Source of the DNA: Methanobacteriota archaeon
GTDB lineage: Archaea; Thermoplasmatota; Poseidoniia; Poseidoniales; Thalassarchaeaceae
Direction of reading: 5' to 3'
Assembly (NCBI GenBank): GCA_018650285.1
Contig: JABIGF010000021.1
Coordinates: 62,001-126,000 of the forward strand
DNA length: 64,000 nucleotides
Shown here: positions 53,952 through 60,859 of the stretch, one piece after another
How the letters are laid out: every line of letters begins with the position of its first letter
Numbering within the stretch: the stretch's first letter is position 1
Made by a program: the position numbers and the translations under genes
The notes under the pieces: model-generated
What the model was told of the DNA's origin: nothing
The model's database searches: none
What the model saw: the letters and a program-made list of their open reading frames with translations, nothing else

Positions 53952-56690
53952 CTACTCCTTCTTGAGAATGAAATGTTCAGCCTTTGGTGCCAATGGGCGT
54001 TTCATCCACAATGGTCTACGCTCACCACGTGGGTGCGTTTCTCTCTCTTTAGCCCAATCATTCCATTTCTTGTAATGCGCCATTGATTTGTTCATATCAA
54101 CTTCAACATCGCCGTAGGCCTCACCATCTCTAGGTTTTGAAAGCCAAACTTTCTGCAACCAACAATGTGCACCACTAATTGGATCGGGTTGAACTGCGTG
54201 AGTGATATTTTGATGGACACCACCATCTCGCCACCAGATTCTGTTTGTATCAGGGTCACTAGATTCCCATGAATTGACGCCTTCAACAGTACGCATTCTC
54301 ATTTTTCCATCGCCATTATCTGTTATTTCAACAGTATTTGTCATGAAACGATTTCCACGGTCTTGTTCCCTACGCCATCTTCCGATGTGATGAGAACAGG
54401 CTACAACACCTGGTTTTATTGATTCTGTAACCCACACCTTGTCTACAAACCAACCAATTTCTGTCTGAATCTTTAGTAATTCGCCTTCTGAAACACCTAA
54501 CTTCTCAGCATCCTTAGGATGAATCCAAATTGGGTTCTTGTGAGCGATTTCAGCCAACCATTTTGCATTAGCTGAACGGGAATGAATATGTTGTGGTAAA
54601 CGGAAATTTGGCAGAAGACAGTAAGCATTCTCTTCCTGTAATTTTGATGGGTGGACATGACTATTAATTCGATAGTGAGGTATTGAATGCTCAGGATATC
54701 CAAACTCAATCATAGTCTCAGAGTAAAACTCCTGTTTGCCGCTTGGAGTTGGCCAACCTTCTTTTTCATGCACATTGTAAACAGACGGTTCAATCAAGAA
54801 AGCACCGTGCTTCCTCATGTAATCAAGTGCCGTCAACCCCTCTTTTTCAGCGGCTTCAGGAAGCCCTGGAACATTCTCAAATGTGAATTGGTAGTACTCA
54901 TCTACGGTGATTTTTTCACCCTCTCTGTATGGGCTCATGAAATGCTCACGGATACCCATCGTGCCATCATCAATCCTCCACGAAAGTTCAATCCAAAATT
55001 CATCTTCTTCCCAAACCGAACCAGGATTTACCTCGTGAGTGAACTCTACCTCACGACCCTCTCTTCGTGCATACTCTCGAAGGACTGGTTGTCTGAATGC
55101 AACCCATTTACCCGCTTGTGTGGCGTATGAATTGATGTCATGCCTCTCTGATGAATGGCCCATAGGAAGGACATAATCGGCTAAAAATGCCGTTTCGTTC
55201 CATGTTGGCGTTAATGCCACATGGCAGCCAATTGAATCCTCATTCTGTAGCATCTCCATCCAAGAGAATCCATCAGGATATGTCCAAACAGGATTGAATA
55301 CACGAGTGAAATATACATCCATCTCACCTCTTCCTTCTTTCACCATGTGTGGCAAAATATGGCTCATTTCGTAATGAGCTAGTGTATATTCAGGAGGATA
55401 GTGTAATTCATTCCAGCCATCAGGTGCTGGTGGCTCATCAAAGAGAGTCGGCTTGTACTTAGTCCACGAATTAGGGGCTGTGCCACCAACGGTCCCTACC
55501 GAACCAGTCAACACATTCAGGAAATGTAAGGTTCGGCTAACTTGCCAGCCACCAAGATTTCCAATACTTGCTGAGCGCCAGACATGAGCAGAAAGTGCAT
55601 TTCCAGCCTCAGCAACGATTTCACCGACTTCAATCACCTGTTCAACAGGAATCCTACACTCTTCAGCAGCAAATTCGGGAGTATAATCGGCATATTCCTT
55701 CTTCATTAATTCAATGAAATTCTCAAAATTACAATCTACATCAGGATGGTCGGCCTTGAGCCACATTTCCCAATTAACCCAATTTTCAAGGAACTCGCGA
55801 TCGTAAGTCCCCTTGTCAAGAATCATCTTCGCCCATGCGAGGAATAATGCGGGTTCAGAACCAGGCCATGTCGGCACCCAATGATCTGCCATTGCCGCAG
55901 TATTCGAAAGACGTGGGTCAATGACGATGAGTTTAGCACCATCCATCATGCCCTCCAATATCCTCTGTGCGTGCGGGTTGAAGTAATGGCCTGTTTCCAA
56001 GTGAGAGGAGGTGAGAAGAATTACCTTCGCGTTAGCGTGGTCAGGCGAAGGGCGGTCGTGTTTATGCCAAAGTGCATAACCTGTCCGAGCCCCTGCTGAA
56101 CAAATATTTGTATGGCTGTTGTGACCATCAACCCCCCACGCTTTGAGTACGCGATTTGCATATCCTTCATGGCCCGGACGACCGACGTGATAGACTACCT
56201 TGTCAACAGCACCAGTCTTTAGAGATGCTCGGATTTTCTCAGAAATCTCATCAAGTGCTTCTTCCCAAGAAATTTCTTCCCAATCCCCAGAACCTCTCGC
56301 ACCTTTACGACGCATTGGATGAAGAATTCGCTCAGTATCCTGGATTTGATTGATTGTTGCAGGACCCTTTGCACAATTTCTCCCTCGGCTTCCAGGGTGA
56401 TGCGGGTTGCCCTCAAACTTGGCAACATCTCCCGAATCTTTGTCAACATAGGCCAATAGGCCACAAGCCGATTCACAGTTGAAGCAGGTTGTTGGTACAA
56501 GTGAGTAATTTCTCTCTATTCTCTTTGGCCAAGCATTTGCATCAAGCTCAGTGTGATTATGCCACTCAGAAGGGTCGGGGTATCGCCGCAGTGGCCCATC
56601 CGCGCCATATGCCCACTCTCTTTCCGAAATCTTTGGGATTAAGCGCACACTCTCCGCTATTTTTTCAATGATTGATCTTTTTGCACCCAT
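53952..56690 (-). CDS. molybdopterin oxidoreductase catalytic subunit (Psr/Phs/Ttr-like), no Tat signal
   Basis: A 912-aa DMSO-reductase-family protein. The FeS cysteines lie in 'CFNCESAC' with a fourth in 'GRNCAKG', about 30 residues further on. Cys197 in 'SHTNICSAG' fits the Mo ligand position of the polysulfide/thiosulfate reductase group. 'SSHLETGHYF', 'IVIDPRLSNTA' and the C-terminal 'DAEKLGVSEGELLKI' are cofactor-binding segments. The N-terminus has no twin-arginine signal, so the enzyme should face the cytoplasm, unlike PsrA or TtrA. The start is ATG 56690 with an AGGTGAT SD. It lies 9 bases after the FeS/NrfD subunit. Substrate is not assigned; sulfane or oxidised sulfur is inferred from neighbours. 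Confidence 0.85.
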   Translation of the reverse strand: MGAKRSIIEKIAESVRLIPKISEREWAYGADGPLRRYPDPSEWHNHTELDANAWPKRIERNYSLVPTTCFNCESACGLLAYVDKDSGDVAKFEGNPHHPGSRGRNCAKGPATINQIQDTERILHPMRRKGARGSGDWEEISWEEALDEISEKIRASLKTGAVDKVVYHVGRPGHEGYANRVLKAWGVDGHNSHTNICSAGARTGYALWHKHDRPSPDHANAKVILLTSSHLETGHYFNPHAQRILEGMMDGAKLIVIDPRLSNTAAMADHWVPTWPGSEPALFLAWAKMILDKGTYDREFLENWVNWEMWLKADHPDVDCNFENFIELMKKEYADYTPEFAAEECRIPVEQVIEVGEIVAEAGNALSAHVWRSASIGNLGGWQVSRTLHFLNVLTGSVGTVGGTAPNSWTKYKPTLFDEPPAPDGWNELHYPPEYTLAHYEMSHILPHMVKEGRGEMDVYFTRVFNPVWTYPDGFSWMEMLQNEDSIGCHVALTPTWNETAFLADYVLPMGHSSERHDINSYATQAGKWVAFRQPVLREYARREGREVEFTHEVNPGSVWEEDEFWIELSWRIDDGTMGIREHFMSPYREGEKITVDEYYQFTFENVPGLPEAAEKEGLTALDYMRKHGAFLIEPSVYNVHEKEGWPTPSGKQEFYSETMIEFGYPEHSIPHYRINSHVHPSKLQEENAYCLLPNFRLPQHIHSRSANAKWLAEIAHKNPIWIHPKDAEKLGVSEGELLKIQTEIGWFVDKVWVTESIKPGVVACSHHIGRWRREQDRGNRFMTNTVEITDNGDGKMRMRTVEGVNSWESSDPDTNRIWWRDGGVHQNITHAVQPDPISGAHCWLQKVWLSKPRDGEAYGDVEVDMNKSMAHYKKWNDWAKERETHPRGERRPLWMKRPLAPKAEHFILKKE

Positions 56691-56699
56691 CAAATCACC

Positions 56700-58112
56700 T
56701 CAAATTAAACTCTCCAACTGTGGCCCTTGGACCACATGCTTACCATGATTCCAAGCCAATAACAATACCACTGCAGAAATAATGCCGGTAACCACACTTG
56801 GTGAAACTAAAGGCAAGAGAACTGCTCCACCAACAACTGCTGTCTCAATCGTAAACTTCAGTGGAAGTGTCGAGTCTCTCGCCCATGAACGGCCCTTGGC
56901 TTGTTGCAATAACCATGCAGTGTATATCCCAGTCAGGAAAGCAAGAGGAATGCCTGCATAAGCAAGCCACTCTAGGAATGTTCTATCAAGGTCAAATAAT
57001 AATACAGCCATACTCATTGAAAGTACTGCCCCATATCCTCCGATAATGTACGCTCCCCTGACAAGCCAGGAGGACCAGTTAGGCCTCAAAAAAACATAGA
57101 GAAATCGCTCTGGGCGGTCAAGGTCAAGCAAAAGGAAGATTCCTGTGACCCCTAAGAAGACTAGACCCACACCCAATACAGCCCACCATAGTTGGTCGGT
57201 CATGACGAGGTTACCCGATAGCCACATGAGCATAGCAATCATGTATGTGCCAGAAGCGATTGCTTTAGTCCAAATATAGGCTGAAACTTCCCACCCCCAA
57301 AGAATACCCTTGGAAGGAGCATCATATGCACGCTTTGGATTTACATTTTCATTTACCAATTTCTCTGCTACATCTCGGATAATTGCTTGGTCTCTTGGTG
57401 CTGCATTGCGAGCCTTCTTTTCAAGAGCAAGTTGTACGAGCATTGAGGGTGTATCTGCATCGCTCAGGCGCGCATCAGCATATTTTGCAAAATGGCCTAC
57501 ACCTAATTCCTGCTCGGACCACATACCTGCACCGGTCCTCTCAGTTGCCTGAGGATTAAGCATCACTTCACTTCCCTTTACATAGAATAGATTTGGTTTA
57601 GTTCCAGCTTCTGGTTTACGTACCATCACATCATTATCTAAAATACGCAGTGCAATTTCTGATTCGGGGTCATCTAAATCGCCAGAAATAATTGATTGTG
57701 TAGGGCAAACAATCACGCAGGCTGGCTCATATGAATTCTCAATTCTGTGAGCGCAATAATTACACTTCGCTGCTGTGCCCTTGTTAGGATCGATGTATAG
57801 AGCATCATAAGGGCAAGCTTGCATGCAGGATTTACACCCTATGCAACGCTCATCATCAAAGTCAACAATCCCATCGCCACGCGTATATAGTGCAGTAACA
57901 GGGCAAATGGTTGTACAAGGAGCATCCTCGCAATGATTGCAACGGTGGACTGAAAATTCTCTAGATGAATTTGGATAAGTTCCTGTTTCGATGTACTTAA
58001 CATGAGTTCGATTAACACCAATTGGCACATCGTGCTCAGATTTACAGGCTACAGTACATGCATGGCAACCGATACAAGTACGGTTATCAATTACAAACCC
58101 ATAATTAGCCAT
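56700..58112 (-). CDS. fused FeS (PsrB-like) and NrfD (PsrC-like) membrane subunit
   Basis: From ATG 58112 (GGAGGTTTT SD; the track start adds 24 residues). Residues 1-180 form an electron-transfer chain with four 4Fe-4S motifs ('CIGCHACTVAC', 'CNHCEDAPCTTIC', 'CIGCKSCMQAC', 'CNYC...CVIVC'). After a linker, about six hydrophobic helices (about 285-470) match NrfD, including 'LLDLDRPERFLYVFLRPNWSSW'. B and C subunits are usually separate; here they are one chain of 470 aa, and the NrfD part is shorter than usual. It should pass electrons between the Mo subunit and membrane quinone. Confidence 0.85.
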   Translation of the reverse strand: MANYGFVIDNRTCIGCHACTVACKSEHDVPIGVNRTHVKYIETGTYPNSSREFSVHRCNHCEDAPCTTICPVTALYTRGDGIVDFDDERCIGCKSCMQACPYDALYIDPNKGTAAKCNYCAHRIENSYEPACVIVCPTQSIISGDLDDPESEIALRILDNDVMVRKPEAGTKPNLFYVKGSEVMLNPQATERTGAGMWSEQELGVGHFAKYADARLSDADTPSMLVQLALEKKARNAAPRDQAIIRDVAEKLVNENVNPKRAYDAPSKGILWGWEVSAYIWTKAIASGTYMIAMLMWLSGNLVMTDQLWWAVLGVGLVFLGVTGIFLLLDLDRPERFLYVFLRPNWSSWLVRGAYIIGGYGAVLSMSMAVLLFDLDRTFLEWLAYAGIPLAFLTGIYTAWLLQQAKGRSWARDSTLPLKFTIETAVVGGAVLLPLVSPSVVTGIISAVVLLLAWNHGKHVVQGPQLESLI

Positions 58113-58152
58113 TAATAAAACCTCCAATTTGATTTGAAATTCGTTAAATCGT

Positions 58153-59304
58153 TTAACTTGTATGATTTGATGCAGCGCATTCATTCTTTCCTAAATCCAT
58201 GACATTCTGCTCATCGTTGCAAGGTGTCAAATGCCCTGAATTGACTTTACGGATTTGCCCATATATTTCGGGCTGTTGCCTCATATTTGATTGTATGAAT
58301 GAAACAAAATCGTCAATATCATCAATACCATATATTTCCTCATTATTTCTCTTAATTGTCCCAAAATCATTAATGATGCGCATTTCTGAATCTGCCTCAG
58401 CAGACCAATCAGTATAATGCCCTGGGAGCACAAGTAGTGAGTCTGGTAATATTGAAATTCGCTCTTTGATAGTGCCATAGAGCATTTTTGCCCACTCAAC
58501 TACCTGATTACCCAAATCAGGACGGCCAACACTAACAATAAATACAGTGTCTCCAGAAATCAAATATTTTTCACCTATCACATATGAGGTCGAACCTGGT
58601 GTATGTCCGGGTGAATGAATACAAAGAGTTGAGGGGCCACCTTCATTAGAAAAATCAAACGATTCACCATCAATTAATGAACGATATTCGTGAATTGCGG
58701 AACCATAATCGCCATCATGAGCAACAAAAGTCGCACCCGTTTCCTTGGCAATAAGTGGACTTCCTGAAATATAATCTGCTTGAAGATGCGTTTCAAAAGT
58801 ATGTGTTATGTCAGCACCACGAGATTCCGCAAAATGCTGATAAAACTCCACATTTCTTGAGGGGTCGAAAAGAAACATTTCGCCCTCATACACCAAACCA
58901 TACGAACATGAAGCCTTGCCAGGCCTATTGAACTGCCACATTTCATACGAATCGCTATCAGAGTTAATTCTCTTAGAAACTAGAACATTACCCCATGACA
59001 CAATCCCGCCTTCAAGATGAGATATATCTTCGCGACCAAAATCAGCCATCACAGAGGCAACGAATTCTGATGAACCTTCTTTAGCACAAACAATTTTCAG
59101 TGGTTTGCCCGATGGTACTTTCGCAACACTAGATTCAGGCCTCTCTATAAAATCAAAATATGGGATGTTCAACATCTCTATTTCATTAGGGCCCTCTACA
59201 CTAAAGTTGGAGAAATCTTCTTCATTCCTAACATCAAGTAAAATAAAATCAGCACCCGACTCAATTGTCTCAAAAAGTTCTGTGGCCGTAAAAGTAGTAA
59301 CCAT
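58153..59304 (-). CDS. rhodanese-MBL fusion, persulfide dioxygenase (ETHE1)-like
   Basis: From ATG 59304 (GAGGTGAT SD), 383 aa. Residues 1-110 are a rhodanese domain with active Cys73 ('IVCAKEGSS'). Residues about 120-340 are a metallo-beta-lactamase fold. The site reads H173-L-Q-A-D-Y ('ETHLQADYISG'), H234 ('SPGHTPGS') and D252 ('SGDTVF'). Known ETHE1 iron is held by exactly the first His, the later His and the Asp, so the iron site is kept while the second-metal ligands of glyoxalase II (the second and last His) are lost. Expected activity: oxidation of glutathione- or protein-bound persulfide to sulfite. Many described fusions have the opposite domain order. Confidence 0.85.
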   Translation of the reverse strand: MVTTFTATELFETIESGADFILLDVRNEEDFSNFSVEGPNEIEMLNIPYFDFIERPESSVAKVPSGKPLKIVCAKEGSSEFVASVMADFGREDISHLEGGIVSWGNVLVSKRINSDSDSYEMWQFNRPGKASCSYGLVYEGEMFLFDPSRNVEFYQHFAESRGADITHTFETHLQADYISGSPLIAKETGATFVAHDGDYGSAIHEYRSLIDGESFDFSNEGGPSTLCIHSPGHTPGSTSYVIGEKYLISGDTVFIVSVGRPDLGNQVVEWAKMLYGTIKERISILPDSLLVLPGHYTDWSAEADSEMRIINDFGTIKRNNEEIYGIDDIDDFVSFIQSNMRQQPEIYGQIRKVNSGHLTPCNDEQNVMDLGKNECAASNHTS

Positions 59305-59314
59305 TTCAATCACC

Positions 59315-59824
59315 TCAAATGAAAAGTTGTAAATCCGCGTCGGCTGCAAATTCTAGGAATGTTGCCGCGCCACCAATAGTTACTCCATCAATGAATTCGT
59401 CTAATTCAAAACCAAATACATCCATTGTCATTTGACATCCAATCAACTCAACACCAAGTTGCGCACACATATCTCGAAGTTCTGTTATTGTCGCCACACC
59501 TTTGTTCTTGAAGGTCTTCTTCATTAGACTAGTTGCAACGGTTTCAAAACCAGGCACATTGTTTGAAACAACATTTGGAATCGGCCAATCAATCCCTTGG
59601 AATGCTTTGGGACCAAATGGCATCTTCATCGGCATCGAAGGGTTTCCTGCTGGGCTAACTTTTGCTTTGATTTTTTTCTTCAATAGTGGCAACCCATAGA
59701 AAGTGAAGAAGATTTTGACATCCATATCCATTGCAGCCGCAGTAGAAGCTAGAATAAATGGAGGGTATGCCCAATCAAGAGTACCTTTACTAGCAATAAT
59801 GGCCATTGTTTTCCTATCACCCAT
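59315..59824 (-). CDS. DsrE/DsrF-like sulfur carrier (DsrE2/3 group)
   Basis: The product has 169 aa from ATG 59824 ('MGDRKTMAIIASKGTLDWAYPPFILAST'), with a GGTGA SD; the long track start runs through tusA. 'KIFFTFYGLPLLKK' and 'GVELIGCQMTMDVFG' are typical of DsrE-like proteins next to TusA and rhodanese genes. The Cys in 'IGCQMT' is the likely sulfur-binding residue. It moves sulfane or thiosulfonate sulfur in the cytoplasm. There is no obvious membrane helix. Confidence 0.85.
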   Translation of the reverse strand: MGDRKTMAIIASKGTLDWAYPPFILASTAAAMDMDVKIFFTFYGLPLLKKKIKAKVSPAGNPSMPMKMPFGPKAFQGIDWPIPNVVSNNVPGFETVATSLMKKTFKNKGVATITELRDMCAQLGVELIGCQMTMDVFGFELDEFIDGVTIGGAATFLEFAADADLQLFI

Positions 59825-59825
59825 T

Positions 59826-60059
59826 TCATTCACCCTTCCTAATGTAGAAAACAAATTTGTCTCCTTCTTCGCAACTCTCGACCAAAACGTGCCCAACTCG
59901 AGATGCCCACGCAGGCATGTCATTACAAGCACCAGGATCAGTCGATATTACTCGCAACACTTCACCATCTTTCATCGTATCAATTTTCATTTTTGTCTTT
60001 AAGATTGGCAAGGGGCAATTCATCCCACTGCAATCCAATTCATCATTGTATTCTTTCAT
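59826..60059 (-). CDS. tusA: TusA-family sulfur carrier
   Basis: A 77-aa protein from ATG 60059 ('MKEYNDELDCSGMNCPLPILKTK'), AGGTGA SD upstream. The CPxP motif holds the persulfide-bearing Cys. The track ORF of 117 aa is the same frame with 40 extra upstream residues that overlap the ArsR gene. TusA passes sulfur to partners such as DsrE or enzymes. The DsrE ATG begins one base after the stop, so translation is coupled. Confidence 0.9.
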   Translation of the reverse strand: MKEYNDELDCSGMNCPLPILKTKMKIDTMKDGEVLRVISTDPGACNDMPAWASRVGHVLVESCEEGDKFVFYIRKGE

Positions 60060-60070
60060 ATTTTTCACCT

Positions 60071-60397
60071 TTATTCTTCTGAGTACATTATTTTTTGCGA
60101 CTCTATTAGACAGTTTAGCATCTTTAGAATCAAGGGGCTGGCTATTGAGTAAAACATTCGATTGCCATCGCGGCGGCAACTAACGATCTTACGGTCTTTC
60201 ATTTGCCGTAATAACTGACTTGTGACCGGTTGAGATAACCCTGTATGCCTCTGAACCTCTCCAACACTCTTCTCTCCGCTTTCCAAGAATTCAACTATTC
60301 TAATACGGTCAGAGTGGCCTAGCATTTTGACAATACCAGAAACTTCTTGGAGAAAAACAGCGTTAAACACTGTAGATTCATGTTCTCCTGTAACCAT
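60071..60397 (-). CDS. ArsR-family winged-helix regulator of the sulfur operon
   Basis: A protein of 108 aa: 'MLGHSDRIRIVEFLESGEKSVGEVQRHTGLSQPVTSQLLRQMKDRKIVSCRRDGN' is the helix-turn-helix and wing of ArsR/SmtB regulators. The metal-binding 'CxC' of ArsR is missing. Cys74 ('IVSCRRD') and Cys96 ('MLNCLIE') remain, and a thiol-based sulfide sensor like BigR/SqrR is possible, although the first Cys is not at their usual position. It is the first gene of the seven-gene sulfur operon and faces inverted repeats (60409-60484), so autoregulation is likely. Confidence 0.85.
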   Translation of the reverse strand: MVTGEHESTVFNAVFLQEVSGIVKMLGHSDRIRIVEFLESGEKSVGEVQRHTGLSQPVTSQLLRQMKDRKIVSCRRDGNRMFYSIASPLILKMLNCLIESQKIMYSEE

Positions 60398-60408
60398 TCA
60401 TCGCACCT

Positions 60409-60422
60409 ATACCAACCGGTAT
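60409..60422. promoter_or_regulatory. inverted repeat ATACC-AACC-GGTAT at the ArsR transcription start
   Basis: A perfect 5-bp inverted repeat between a TATA box (60431-60438) and the ArsR ATG (60397). At archaeal spacing the transcript would start around here, so a bound repressor would block it. Confidence 0.45.
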
Positions 60423-60430
60423 GCCCGGCA

Positions 60431-60438
60431 GTATATAA
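60431..60438 (-). promoter_or_regulatory. TATA box of the sulfur operon
   Basis: Reads TTATATAC on the minus strand, 34-42 bases upstream of the ArsR start, the usual archaeal distance for a short leader. Confidence 0.45.
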
Positions 60439-60446
60439 CTATCATC

Positions 60447-60484
60447 ATATATTCAAATATATTGATTATTAGATATATTCAATA
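60447..60484. promoter_or_regulatory. AT-rich operator-like repeats over the divergent rhodanese promoter
   Basis: ATATATT-CA-AATATAT (60447-60462) is a perfect 7-bp inverted repeat. TATTGA...TCAATA (60460-60484) is a longer imperfect dyad that covers a TATA-like GATATATT about 30 bases before the rhodanese start. Both are of the type bound by ArsR-fold regulators. A CCGGCCGG palindrome also stands just before the rhodanese ATG. Confidence 0.45.
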
Positions 60485-60508
60485 AGGGCGAGTCTCCCGG
60501 CCGGCTCA

Positions 60509-60856
60509 ATGTGGAACCTGTTCAGTAGCGCAAACGACATCTCGGCTAGCCAAGTGATAAAGAAAATTGATGATGGATGGAGGCCGTATATCATTGATGT
60601 TCGCTCACGAGGTGAAGCGAATCAAACAGGTGTCATGAAAGGGACTAAACTCATCCACCCACATGGAAAAATTGCTGAAAAGAGGAAGGAACTCCCTCGT
60701 GACCGAGATATTCTCATCATCTGCCGAAGTGGAGCGAGGTCAAGTGTCGCCCTAAATAAATTGAAAGCGATTGGCTTTGAAAATGATTCTCTCTTCAACC
60801 TAAAAGGTGGGATCAAAGCCTATGCAAGAGCCGGTGGCGCTATCAAACGCCTTTGA
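60509..60856 (+). CDS. single-domain rhodanese
   Basis: A 115-aa sulfurtransferase with active Cys in 'IICRSGARSSVAL' (the CRxGxR loop), preceded by 'YIIDVRSRGEA' and followed by 'LKGGIKAYARAGGA'. It moves sulfur from thiosulfate or persulfide to thiol acceptors such as TusA. It is divergent from the ArsR gene across 111 bases with shared operators, so it likely belongs to the same regulon. There is no signal peptide, so it is cytoplasmic. Confidence 0.9.
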   Translation: MWNLFSSANDISASQVIKKIDDGWRPYIIDVRSRGEANQTGVMKGTKLIHPHGKIAEKRKELPRDRDILIICRSGARSSVALNKLKAIGFENDSLFNLKGGIKAYARAGGAIKRL

Positions 60857-60859
60857 CAA

